Shown here: in pieces, positions 1 through 7,579 of the stretch | How the letters are laid out: each line of letters opens with the position of its first letter | How positions within the stretch are numbered: the first letter of the stretch is position 1 | NCBI RefSeq assembly: GCF_042675725.1 | Contig: NZ_JBHTJN010000010.1 | Span: forward strand, 1-64,000 | DNA length: 64,000 nt | Direction of reading: 5' to 3' | From: Seminibacterium arietis | GTDB taxonomy: Bacteria; Pseudomonadota; Gammaproteobacteria; Enterobacterales; Pasteurellaceae | Made by a program: the position numbers and the translations under genes | Notes under the pieces: generated by a model | Database searches by the model: none | Told to the model about the DNA's origin: nothing | Seen by the model: only the letters and a program-made list of their open reading frames with translations

Positions 1-2
1 AA

Positions 3-134
3 ACCGAAAACGCCAACCACCACACCGCACGCCAACACAAACAAGCGGTAATGCAAAGCCCAACTCCTGCAAACTACAACTACCGCACAGGCTGGGCAGA
101 AAACTACAACGACATTAAGGAAAAAACCGCATGA
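3..134 (+). CDS. C-terminal end of an unidentified phage protein (partial)
   Basis: An open frame runs from the window edge and encodes the last 43 residues of a protein ending in DIKEKTA. Its TGA stop overlaps the ATG of the next gene (ATGA), so the two are translationally coupled. The tail is rich in Asn, His, Gln and Tyr. Its function cannot be recognised; from position it is a phage late gene. Confidence 0.55.
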   Translation, partial: TENANHHTARQHKQAVMQSPTPANYNYRTGWAENYNDIKEKTA

Positions 135-973
135 CAACCTTGAAGCAATGGAAGCAAGCTCCGTTACCATTTACAGGACAAAAAAGAATGTTCATCAAGC
201 ATATAGAACCAGTTTTAAGTGAGATTATCACTCAAGACGGAAACGGCTGGACTATTGTTGACGTGTTCGGCGGTAGTGGACTACTAGCACACACCGCAAA
301 AAGACTAAAACCACAAGCCAGAGTGATTTTTAATGATTATGATGATTATTCAGAGCGGTTGAAGCATATTGAAGATACTAACCGCCTTCATTGGTTGTTG
401 AAAACGGCAATAGATGACACGCCAGAAGACCACAAACTCACACCCACACAAAAAGCAAAAATAGTCAATATTATTGAAAATTTTGACGGCTTTTTAGATT
501 TTAATTGTCTTTCATCATGGCTACTATATCCGCCCACCAAAGTAAACAATGCGGAGCAACTGACTAAAAAAACGTTTTTTAATTTTTTTAGAAAAACGCC
601 ACTTCCCTCATGTGATGACTATTTAGACGGCTTAGAAATCACTAAAAAAGATTTCAAAGAATTGATGACACAACACCAAAATCAAGAAAAAACGCTATTT
701 TTACTTGATCCGCCGTACCTTTGCACAGAACAAAAATCATACAAAAAAGAAAATTATTTTAATTTAATTGATTTTTTGCAATTAATGGACCTCATCACAC
801 CGCCTTTTATATTGTTTAACTCAACTAAAAGCGAAATATTGGAATATATAAACTACACAAAAGAAAGCAGAACACCGCACTATGAAGCATTAAAGAACGC
901 CACAATCACAACAGTTAAAGCGACATGCGGAAGAAGTCTCCCATATCAAGATAATTTTATTTACAGCAAATAA
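131..973 (+). CDS. Phage DNA adenine N6-methyltransferase (D12/Dam class)
   Basis: A 280-residue D12-class adenine methyltransferase that would transfer a methyl group from S-adenosylmethionine to adenine N6. Visible motifs in order are PFTGQKRMF near residue 13 (motif X), VDVFGGSGLLAH near 43 (SAM-binding motif I) and LDPPYLCTE near 192 (catalytic motif IV, DPPY). The length suits the family. It is coupled to the preceding gene through ATGA and sits in a tail gene cluster, where phages often carry methylases that protect their DNA from host restriction. No partner restriction gene is adjacent, so it is an orphan modification enzyme. Target specificity cannot be read from the sequence. Confidence 0.88.
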   Translation: MTTLKQWKQAPLPFTGQKRMFIKHIEPVLSEIITQDGNGWTIVDVFGGSGLLAHTAKRLKPQARVIFNDYDDYSERLKHIEDTNRLHWLLKTAIDDTPEDHKLTPTQKAKIVNIIENFDGFLDFNCLSSWLLYPPTKVNNAEQLTKKTFFNFFRKTPLPSCDDYLDGLEITKKDFKELMTQHQNQEKTLFLLDPPYLCTEQKSYKKENYFNLIDFLQLMDLITPPFILFNSTKSEILEYINYTKESRTPHYEALKNATITTVKATCGRSLPYQDNFIYSK

Positions 974-985
974 CAGGAAAACCCA

Positions 986-1240
986 ATGAAACACTATTTT
1001 TTCAATATATTAATCGCCCTTGACCAACTCGCCAACGCCATAACAGGCGGCGGAGCAGATGAGACATTTTCTAGCCGTTGTTATCGTGGGGCGATATTGG
1101 CAAAAAAACCGAAAAAACGCTGGCGTTGCTGGCTGAAAATTGTCAACGGCTTATTTTTTGACAAAAACCACTGTAAAACCGCCTATGAAAGCGAAGTCCA
1201 CCGCCGACAATATCCGACCGACTTCACCATTATTAAATAA
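986..1240 (+). CDS. Small conserved phage protein of unknown function
   Basis: An 84-residue basic protein. It begins with a short hydrophobic stretch (FFNILIALDQLAN), followed by GGGADETFSSRCYR and a lysine/arginine/tryptophan-rich segment. I recall similar small proteins (start, then GG..DET.S.R, then FFDKNHC) in Pasteurellaceae and enterobacterial prophages without an assigned role. It lies 12 bp after the methylase and before the next tail-region gene. It has no signal peptide or enzyme motif. Calling it a phage protein rests on context. Confidence 0.6.
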   Translation: MKHYFFNILIALDQLANAITGGGADETFSSRCYRGAILAKKPKKRWRCWLKIVNGLFFDKNHCKTAYESEVHRRQYPTDFTIIK

Positions 1241-1258
1241 CGTTAGACAGGTTGAAAA

Positions 1259-2017
1259 ATGAGCTGGCAACAGAAAACACTAAAACTAAACCAAAAGGCA
1301 GAACAAGCCTTAAAGGACAATTTAAACGGCAAGCCCACCGCCTGCAATTTGACCTTGAAAGGAATAAAAATGGGCGTGCATAACTGGACACACGGCATAG
1401 AAGAAAAATCAAACCGCTATCTATCACCTGAAAACGCGGTGAAAGCACTAAAAGCGAAATTGACCGACCACGCCGATCCCAATTTGCCACAAAGTGCGGT
1501 GCAAATTGTCGCAATTATGGTCACTAGTCCAAGCCTAGATGACTTTATTACCGCTTGCGAACAGGTGCAAATATTGCTCCCTGAACCAGTGTTCAAACAA
1601 GCCTATGACTATGCAAAAGCAAGCCGAACACTACAAGATAGCAAAATGATCAAAACGCCGACCATTGCAAGCCCTGCTTTTAGCAAGCCAGCCGACATCA
1701 CGCCACAAACTAGCCGACAACTTCAAGGCATTTTACGCAACGCCCAAGCAGTGGCAACTGCTAGCCAAGCTGCCGATCCGTTCACCGCCTTAGCCAAATT
1801 GAAAGAAGCGAAAAAAGCACGCGATCAACAAAATCAACAACAAGTGCAAAAACTATTAGCAACATCGGTTAAGGTTTACACCTTTCAAGGCGACGGCATG
1901 GCAGCAAGTGCGGTACAAATTGAAAAAAATATCCCAACCAGTCAACATATTTTTACCGCCTGCTTAATGTTCATCGGCGAAGACCTAACCAATATTAAAG
2001 GAATGCTACATGATTAG
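1259..2017 (+). CDS. Phage tail-region protein of unknown function
   Basis: A 252-residue hydrophilic protein rich in Ala, Lys and Gln, with long predicted helices (residues about 15-60 and 130-200) and a more mixed C-terminal part. No enzymatic motif is visible. It starts 18 bp after the previous gene with a GGTTG-type ribosome site and its end overlaps the next gene by 8 bp, which suggests co-translation. Its place just upstream of baseplate hub-like genes suggests a tail or tail-assembly role, but that is inference. The coding strand is A/C-rich and contains uptake words near 1493 and 1908. Confidence 0.55.
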   Translation: MSWQQKTLKLNQKAEQALKDNLNGKPTACNLTLKGIKMGVHNWTHGIEEKSNRYLSPENAVKALKAKLTDHADPNLPQSAVQIVAIMVTSPSLDDFITACEQVQILLPEPVFKQAYDYAKASRTLQDSKMIKTPTIASPAFSKPADITPQTSRQLQGILRNAQAVATASQAADPFTALAKLKEAKKARDQQNQQQVQKLLATSVKVYTFQGDGMAASAVQIEKNIPTSQHIFTACLMFIGEDLTNIKGMLHD

Positions 2018-2618
2018 AGTAAGACCCTACCCAAGCGTACAACTCGCGTTAAATAATCAACCTGTACTATTACACAACATCAATATTCGCCTTGAAATGG
2101 TCAGAGAAGATAAAGACATGAGCGGACAGCGTTCAACCACTGCCAAAAGTGATAAAGGTTTGAAAGCGAAACAACTCACCGTAAGCGGTCTAATCCCTTA
2201 TCAAAAAGCCGACTGGCTGACCGCACTTTTCAAACTTGCCGAAGCCGAAACCGACAAAGGCGAGCAAGTGAAATATCGTGTTGTCTGTGTTACCTCGCAA
2301 GCGGTCAACATGCGAGAAGCCACATTTACAGGAGCGGTGACCGCCGACGAACTTCACGACAAATTAGCGTGGGCGGTATCTTTCAAATTAAGAGAAGTGA
2401 ACTCAATCGCCGAGAAAAAAGAACAACGCACCAAAAAGCCACAAGTGAAAGTGCAAAAAGAAAAAAGCACCGCCAATAGTTCAAAACCTGAAACACCCAC
2501 CGCACCGCCAGCCCCTCAACAGCCAGAGCCAGCGGAGCCAGTAGATAATAGTTTTTCAAAAGAACTGAATGATACATTAGGCAAAGGATATGAACATATA
2601 GGTAAAATGTTAGGCTAA
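2010..2618 (+). CDS. Probable phage baseplate/tail protein
   Basis: A 202-residue protein. The first 130 residues look like a beta-rich structural fold (VRPYPSVQLALNNQPVLLH at the start), and the last 60 residues are a Pro/Lys/Glu-rich linker (about 140-180) ending in a short amphipathic helix. It overlaps the previous gene by 8 bp and precedes the hub/spike-like protein by 9 bp. This layout resembles baseplate genes next to the tail spike, but no family can be named with confidence. No catalytic motif is seen. Confidence 0.5.
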   Translation: MIRVRPYPSVQLALNNQPVLLHNINIRLEMVREDKDMSGQRSTTAKSDKGLKAKQLTVSGLIPYQKADWLTALFKLAEAETDKGEQVKYRVVCVTSQAVNMREATFTGAVTADELHDKLAWAVSFKLREVNSIAEKKEQRTKKPQVKVQKEKSTANSSKPETPTAPPAPQQPEPAEPVDNSFSKELNDTLGKGYEHIGKMLG

Positions 2619-2627
2619 AGGCAACAC

Positions 2628-3872
2628 ATGAAAATTTTAAAACAAATCAAAATAGACGGCGAAGAAGTCGACATCGCCAAAGAAAACATCATTTTAGAAC
2701 TCAACAACAGCGGTAGAGGACTGATCACCGTCAAAACCGACAAAAATTGCACAGGTAAAAGTGCGGTCTTTTTTTTAGGCACATTCGATCACTTCTATCA
2801 ATGGTTTAACGGCTTTGTCGAAAGCGAACAGCAAGCGGAAAAAGGCTACAAAAAATTATTTATTCGTGAAAAGGTCGCCATTTTTGAACGTCCGTTAAAT
2901 TGTTCACATCGGCACATCACCTTAACCGATCTGGCTAAATGGATAACCAAACAAACAGGCATACCAATCAACATACCGCAAGCCGATTACGCCACAACGC
3001 CGATCCCATTATTTACCCACAACGGCAGCGGATACCAGCTACTACACAACATCGGCAGACAGTTCAACATACCGCACTACATTTGGCAACAATCCGCCGA
3101 CGGCTCATTATATATTGGCTCACACCACGACAGCCGATGGCACGGCAAAGCGGTAGAAATTGCCGAAGATGTCGCACTAAAAGCAGGCAGCAATGAAATG
3201 ATTTTGCCGATTTACGCAGCAATAAGACCAGGTGCGATAATTAATAATAACATCATTCAACGAGTTGAACTGGACGGCGACCAATACCGCATAGAATGGG
3301 AAAATCTCAACCAACAAGGCGAACGCCAACAAAAAACACCAGAACGCCGAGCCATTGAAAAAAATTTCCCTGAACTGGCTGGCGGTTACCACTTGCCGAA
3401 ATATGGCAAAGTCGTCGGCGTTGCTGACCCAACCCAAGGCGGAGAAATATGTGATCCGTTCCGTCCTAAATATGCGGTAGAGTTGCAAATATTAGACGAA
3501 CACGGCAACGAAGACAAAACAACACCAGTATATCCTGCTGTACCGTTGCCAGTCACGAGTACCGCCTCACAAGGTGGCGATTTTTGTTTCCCAGAAGTCG
3601 GCACTATTGTAGAAGTAGGTTTTGCCTATGGACGAAGCGACAAACCATTCATCAGAACCATGTTAGCCCAAGGCAAAACACTGCCAGCGGTCGCCGTCGG
3701 CGAACAATTAAAACAACAACGCCCAGAAGTGTATGAACGCACCGACCAAGCAGGCAACAAAAGCCGAGTGACAGACCAAGACATATTAGACCAATCATTC
3801 ACACGCCACATCAAAACCGACCAAGAAGTGAAACAGATAGGCACANTGTATCAGAAACAAAAAATAGACTAG
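2628..3872 (+). CDS. Phage baseplate hub/spike-like protein (VgrG/GpD-like), frame-broken at its 3' end
   Basis: A 414-residue open frame. The first half contains a hub-type region (FLGTFDHFYQWFNGF, then LTDLAKWITKQTGIPI), and the second half an OB-fold-like spike section (GKVVGVADPTQGG near 262; FPEVGTIVEVGFAYGRSDKP near 325), as in late-control GpD/VgrG-type tail proteins. The frame ends soon after an ambiguous base (N at 3846). Immediately past the N, the frame beginning at 3848 stays open and reads sensibly to 4078, so the natural gene is probably 2628-4078 (about 483 residues) with one base missing at the N. Membership of a tail hub/spike is inferred from pattern and position. Confidence 0.62.
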   Translation: MKILKQIKIDGEEVDIAKENIILELNNSGRGLITVKTDKNCTGKSAVFFLGTFDHFYQWFNGFVESEQQAEKGYKKLFIREKVAIFERPLNCSHRHITLTDLAKWITKQTGIPINIPQADYATTPIPLFTHNGSGYQLLHNIGRQFNIPHYIWQQSADGSLYIGSHHDSRWHGKAVEIAEDVALKAGSNEMILPIYAAIRPGAIINNNIIQRVELDGDQYRIEWENLNQQGERQQKTPERRAIEKNFPELAGGYHLPKYGKVVGVADPTQGGEICDPFRPKYAVELQILDEHGNEDKTTPVYPAVPLPVTSTASQGGDFCFPEVGTIVEVGFAYGRSDKPFIRTMLAQGKTLPAVAVGEQLKQQRPEVYERTDQAGNKSRVTDQDILDQSFTRHIKTDQEVKQIGTXYQKQKID

Positions 3873-4078
3873 TGGCACCGCTTTCATATATGGGAAGTGA
3901 GGAACAGAACATATTTAGAATATTAGAGGAAATCATTCAAATATTGGCAGACCTCGCCAGCACAACCGCCAGCCACACCCACAACGGCGGACCAACACCA
4001 GACCAATCAAACACCTTTAGCGGACAATCAAGCCAAGCCACCGCCGAGAAAGCCAAACTCACGCCAATCATAGAATAA
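3848..4078 (+). CDS. Probable C-terminal continuation of the hub/spike protein, out of frame after N3846
   Basis: This frame reads VSETKNRLVAPLSYMGSEE, then a helix (IFRILEEIIQILADLA) and a Thr/Ser/Gly-rich tail. Translated from 3848 it has no start codon with a good ribosome site; a GTG at 3872 could give a 68-residue product but lacks a Shine-Dalgarno site. The simplest reading is that it is the last 76 residues of the upstream gene, separated by a one-base error or mutation at the N. A terminator follows 35 bp after the stop, so this is the end of the late operon. Confidence 0.6.
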   Translation, partial: VSETKNRLVAPLSYMGSEEQNIFRILEEIIQILADLASTTASHTHNGGPTPDQSNTFSGQSSQATAEKAKLTPIIE

Positions 4079-4111
4079 AAAAAAGACAGCTCAAACAATC
4101 AGCAAACAATA

Positions 4112-4142
4112 AAAAAGCCTATTTAAAAATAGGCTTTATTTT
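4112..4142 (+). terminator. Rho-independent terminator of the phage late operon
   Basis: AAAGCCTATTT (4114-4124) pairs with AAATAGGCTTT (4127-4137) and is followed by ATTTTT. It is A-tailed on the left and T-tailed on the right, so it could act in both directions. It is placed 35 bp after the last phage stop codon. Confidence 0.8.
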
Positions 4143-4160
4143 TAACCGCCACACAAAACC

Positions 4161-4240
4161 AACAACCGCCACAAACCGCACAATTCACAAAAGCCAACAA
4201 CCGCCACAAACCGCACAATTCACAAAAGCCAACAACCGCC
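4161..4240. repeat. 35-bp tandem repeat, two perfect copies plus a partial third
   Basis: Unit 4161-4195 is repeated exactly at 4196-4230, and a third copy begins at 4231 but diverges after AACAACCGCCA. The repeat begins AACAACCGCC and ends AAAAGCC. It lies just downstream of the phage terminator, outside any gene. Copies are directly adjacent without spacers, so this is not a CRISPR array. Confidence 0.85.
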
Positions 4241-4640
4241 AATTTCACAATAATTAACATAAACAAGCCAACAATAAAATATTTCACAAAATAGCACAAT
4301 CTAGGCTTTTAACAAAATAATAACAACAAAACAACACAGACCAACCGAACCACACCGCAACCACTAAAAACCATAACAACACAACAACAAACAAAAACAC
4401 ACAGAAAAACCAACCAACCGCCCCACGTAAAACACACCAATATAAAATAAAAAATATAACCTATTGAAATGTAAATAAAAACACCACAACAAAACGCAGC
4501 ACCAATCTAAAAAACCGCTCCCACGTAAAAAAATCAAGTAAAAACAAAATCAAAAAAAAACCGCCCACCCTCATGCGGGATTTTCGCGTAAATTTTTCAA
4601 TTTTTACAGTTAAGAAAATGTTAAAAAAATATAGATAGAT

Positions 4641-4830
4641 ACAGATCTGAAAAGAGATCGCAAGCAAGTCAAACAGATCCAAAAAAGCGGAAAAATTACA
4701 GCGTTTTTCACTTAATTTCACAAAAAACAGATCTAAAAAATCAAGATGAAACGGCTAACACATTGAAAATATTAAAAAATAAATATTTAACGTGATAAAT
4801 TTGAAAAAAAATATTACGTTAAACAGATCT
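4641..4830. repeat. Four dispersed ACAGATC(T/C) words near the prophage end
   Basis: ACAGATCT occurs at 4641, 4727 and 4823, and ACAGATCC at 4673, all in the same orientation within 190 bases of AT-rich non-coding DNA. Two copies share the longer context AACAGATCTAAA. Repeated short words near an element end are typical binding sites for a recombinase, transposase or repressor. The role here is inferred. Confidence 0.45.
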
Positions 4831-4856
4831 AAATGAAGACAAGCAGCAACCAAAAA

Positions 4857-4878
4857 ACAGCCACTAAACAGCCACTAA
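4857..4878. repeat. 11-bp direct repeat ACAGCCACTAA x2
   Basis: ACAGCCACTAA at 4857-4867 is repeated exactly at 4868-4878. It lies about 55 bp from the first foreign coding sequence (stop codon at 4935). Short tandem repeats beside a junction resemble arm-type integrase sites, but this is only inference. Confidence 0.5.
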
Positions 4879-4934
4879 AAGAGATTTTGTAATCGCAACA
4901 TATTGATAATTAAGTGATTAATTTTTGATATATA

Positions 4935-5264
4935 TCATATATAAAGTAGTTCTCTTCCTGCATCCGTAATCAATCTATCTTCTGTAATTAAACCAATATC
5001 AACCAATCCTGATGTTTTTTCTCTGGCATCTTTGTCTTTTCTTTTTGCTTCTCCTGTTAGGAAAGCTCTATCTTTCATAAAATCATAATATTTTTCTTGC
5101 AATTCATTGTTCCAGTTCCAACTTGATTCCTTTATGACCTCATTATAAAACTCATCAAGAAGCAACAACTGTGCCTCGATTTTTAAATTTAGTTTTGCAG
5201 TTCTAAAACTTGTTGTTCCTATAACCCAACAAAAACTTTGATATGGAATACTTTTATTTACCAT
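4935..5264 (-). pseudogene. N-terminal fragment of a type II restriction endonuclease (AlwI-like)
   Basis: A 109-residue open frame starting right after the methyltransferase stop (TAAATG), with GGAGG ahead. The text WVIGTTSFRTAKLNLKIE, LQEKYYDFMK and AREKTSGLVDIGLI resembles, from memory, the N-terminus of AlwI-family type IIS endonucleases, which are several hundred residues long. Here the frame ends at TGA 4935 exactly where prophage-like DNA begins, so the nuclease domain is missing and the fragment should be inactive. It would have cut the asymmetric site protected by the neighbouring methyltransferase. The family assignment is moderately sure, the truncation more so. Confidence 0.62.
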
Positions 5265-7433
5265 TTACTCATTCCTCCAATCAACTGGATAATTAGTAAT
5301 CAAAACTTCTTCAGATATACTATTCTTATTTTTTCTGTGATAACTGCTATTTGAATAACTTTTATTCAGACGATTGCAGGAATACCCCTTACTTTCAATC
5401 CAATTATATAAAAAATCATTTCTTTTATTTTTACTTTCCAAAACATTAGACAAAGCAAAATTAAAACCTTTTTCATTGGCTTCGTCCAAAAATTCAAGTA
5501 AAGCTTTTTCTTCTATTTCAGTCCACATTCCATTTTCATTATATGTTGCATTTGTAATCAAATAAGGTGGATCACAATAAATAAAAGTCTCCCGAGAAAA
5601 ATCATCTAACGAAATTTCTCTAAAATCCTTTTTCATAAACTGGACATCTTTACTTTTTAATTCTTCAGAAAATAATACAAGTTTACTTCTCATTTTGGAA
5701 TTAAAATCTCTCTTACCTACCGGAAGATTAAAGAGTCCCTTTCGATTAAACCTAATCTGATTATTAAAAGAGAACACCATAAGTACATACAGCATTGGAT
5801 AATCTATTTCTCCAGCAAGAACTTTAGCATTAAAATCATCTCTTAACTTGAGAAATCTTCCTTTATTGTATTCGGCTAAGCCTCTACTACTATCACAATC
5901 ATAATAAGAATACCCATATAATGATGTATTGGATAAATTATACGCCTCAATAATATTGTCTATTTGTTTTAATAAAGCATCAGTATCAGTGTCTTTTATA
6001 AATTCAATTAAATCTATCAAATTTTCATTCGTATCATTAAAAATAACTTTTGAAGAAGATGAATTTATTCCAACATTTCCTCCTCCGGAAAATAAATCTA
6101 AGAATACTTCCCCTTCATCAAATAAAGGTTGCAACTGTTCTAGCAACTTAAATTTTCCGCCGGTATAATTAAACGGGCAAGGTATATTCATTTTCTTTTT
6201 TTCTTCGCTAAATACTTCACATAAAAATAGTCTTTCTTTATTATCTTTTATATCTGATTTCCCCGTCGAAAAACTCTTGTAGTCTGATTCAAATATAATA
6301 ACTTTCCCCTTTTTACTAAGAATTCTCATAATATCTTCATCTGATATTTTCGCATTCGACCTATCATTTCCCTTCTCGGACATATTGTTATATGAAAGTA
6401 AGATATATTTTGTATCAGCCCTTTCAATAAGTTCTTCAAATGCTTTTGTAGCCGTAATCATGCAATAATCACTTTTTAATGCCGTTCTGTCCATCTTTCT
6501 TGCAACCCCATAAACTTCAGGTTTTTCCCATCTTGCCACATTTTCAAGTAAATGATATGCATCACAATACTGCCTTGAATTATATGGAGGATCCAAGTAC
6601 AACAAATCACCCCTAATACTTTTAATAAGTTTATTTGCATCTAAGTTATAACAAATATTATTAGAATTTACCGTTTCTTCAGGTAATAAAACATTCAATA
6701 CTAATTTTTTCTCAAAATCAACATTTTTTCTATATGCATCGTAGTGTCCAACTGTGTTTGCAATCTTATCCATTGCATATAGAAGCGATGTAATCAATAT
6801 TGCATATTCCTTAAAATTTATTTCTTTATTTTTATACTTTGCTTCTATATCTTCTCTTATATATCCTATCTTGCTACAATCATCAGCAGAAAAGAATGTA
6901 TCTGCAAAATTTTCTCGCATATAATTATTTTCTTTTGTTTTAACTTGATTATAGTCGTATATAAGCTCAATTATCTTTTTGCTTGAATATTTTTCATATC
7001 CAAACCATGCATAATTGGAAATATAATTACTATACAGTAAATCATTTGTGATAAGCATTTTATCCTTAAAAGTATTCGCAACTGCACCGGTTCCACTAAA
7101 TATGTCAATAACAATATTTACACCTTTACAATTTTCATCAACTGTTTTTCTTATAAAATCGGAAAGAGAATATTTATTTCCTAAATATCGTCTATTGTTT
7201 ATGAATGACTGCTTTAATCCTAATTTAGATATTAAAAAATCTGTGTCATCCTTATCCTGTAAACCATCTATATGCAAAAATCTTTTTATAATTTCAACTG
7301 TATTTTCATCCCAAAAGTACCTTCCTGTATCACTTCTCGGAATTAAAATATTTTCTTTATCTATTAATTTATATAAATATGACTTAGAAATGTCTAATTC
7401 TTTTATTACATCAGTAACATTAAGACTTGCCAT
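5265..7433 (-). CDS. Two-domain adenine methyltransferase of a type IIS restriction-modification system (M.FokI-like)
   Basis: A 722-residue fusion. Residues 1-55 form a MerR-like helix-turn-helix. Domain 1 has motif I DIFSGTGAV (110-118) and catalytic DPPYNSRQY (281). Domain 2 has YTGGKFKLL (423), motif I DLFSGGGNV (446) and DPPYLIT (621). Two fused D12 methylases, one per strand, are known from FokI-type systems whose recognition site is asymmetric. The start at 7433 is chosen because AAGGAGGGATAAAG precedes that ATG; an upstream ATG at 7454 lacks such a site. Both DPPY motifs are intact, so the enzyme should work although its restriction partner is truncated. The specificity is not readable. 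Confidence 0.9.
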   Translation of the reverse strand: MASLNVTDVIKELDISKSYLYKLIDKENILIPRSDTGRYFWDENTVEIIKRFLHIDGLQDKDDTDFLISKLGLKQSFINNRRYLGNKYSLSDFIRKTVDENCKGVNIVIDIFSGTGAVANTFKDKMLITNDLLYSNYISNYAWFGYEKYSSKKIIELIYDYNQVKTKENNYMRENFADTFFSADDCSKIGYIREDIEAKYKNKEINFKEYAILITSLLYAMDKIANTVGHYDAYRKNVDFEKKLVLNVLLPEETVNSNNICYNLDANKLIKSIRGDLLYLDPPYNSRQYCDAYHLLENVARWEKPEVYGVARKMDRTALKSDYCMITATKAFEELIERADTKYILLSYNNMSEKGNDRSNAKISDEDIMRILSKKGKVIIFESDYKSFSTGKSDIKDNKERLFLCEVFSEEKKKMNIPCPFNYTGGKFKLLEQLQPLFDEGEVFLDLFSGGGNVGINSSSSKVIFNDTNENLIDLIEFIKDTDTDALLKQIDNIIEAYNLSNTSLYGYSYYDCDSSRGLAEYNKGRFLKLRDDFNAKVLAGEIDYPMLYVLMVFSFNNQIRFNRKGLFNLPVGKRDFNSKMRSKLVLFSEELKSKDVQFMKKDFREISLDDFSRETFIYCDPPYLITNATYNENGMWTEIEEKALLEFLDEANEKGFNFALSNVLESKNKRNDFLYNWIESKGYSCNRLNKSYSNSSYHRKNKNSISEEVLITNYPVDWRNE

Positions 7434-7473
7434 CTTTATCCCTCCTTGCCACATTTTAATCTATTTAGTAGAC

Positions 7474-7502
7474 ATTATAGCATATTTCACCCATTTTTTC
7501 TA
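7474..7502 (-). promoter_or_regulatory. Promoter for the methyltransferase
   Basis: On the minus strand an extended -10 TGCTATAAT (TATAAT = 7474-7479) follows a TAGAAA -35 (7497-7502) by 17 bp. It lies 40 bp upstream of the ATG at 7433, after the relaxase terminator, so the methyltransferase has its own promoter. Confidence 0.6.
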
Positions 7503-7544
7503 TATTTTTATTGAAAAATCAGATGCTAATTGCATCATAAAATA

Positions 7545-7570
7545 GAGAGTATCAAATTTATAATACTCTC
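7545..7570 (-). terminator. Terminator after the relaxase gene
   Basis: GAGAGTAT (7545-7552) pairs with ATACTCTC (7563-7570) around a 10-nt loop just past the relaxase stop. On the minus strand it is followed by TATTTTATG. A second small hairpin, GATGC/GCATC at 7522-7536, lies beyond. Confidence 0.6.
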
Positions 7571-7579
7571 CATGTATCG

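Larger units (their letters stand above)
1..4930 (+). mobile_element. Right-hand end of a prophage (tail/baseplate module and terminal non-coding region)
   Basis: Five tightly packed same-strand genes plus the end of a sixth, with start/stop overlaps typical of phage late operons, are followed by a terminator and about 0.8 kb of repeat-rich non-coding DNA. One protein has a hub/spike (VgrG-like) appearance and one is a phage-type DNA adenine methylase. Uptake words AAGTGCGGT occur inside the genes (near 1493, 1908 and 2758), so the phage is long adapted to a Pasteurellaceae host. The left end lies outside the window. The right limit, about 4880-4935, is inferred from the start of foreign coding sequence. 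The phage type (Mu-like or integrase-type) cannot be decided here. Confidence 0.7.
4143..4934. other. Non-coding prophage right end, A/C-rich then AT-rich
   Basis: No credible gene is seen in these 790 bases. From about 4145 to 4450 the plus strand is almost all A and C with very few G or T. The stretch then becomes AT-rich and holds a 35-bp tandem repeat, four ACAGATC(T/C) words and an 11-bp tandem repeat, listed separately. Such repeat clusters are typical of recombinase- or transposase-binding ends of prophages. An 86-residue minus-strand frame in this stretch (4461-4721) lacks a ribosome site and is low-complexity, so it is not called. Confidence 0.6.

Noticed and set aside
1233..1514. 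Minus-strand frames across the phage tail genes
   Set aside because: They arise from the strong A/C bias of the coding strand and have no start signals or plausible protein composition.
4161..4240. 35-bp direct repeats as a CRISPR array
   Set aside because: Copies are immediately adjacent with no spacers, the third is partial, and no cas gene is present.
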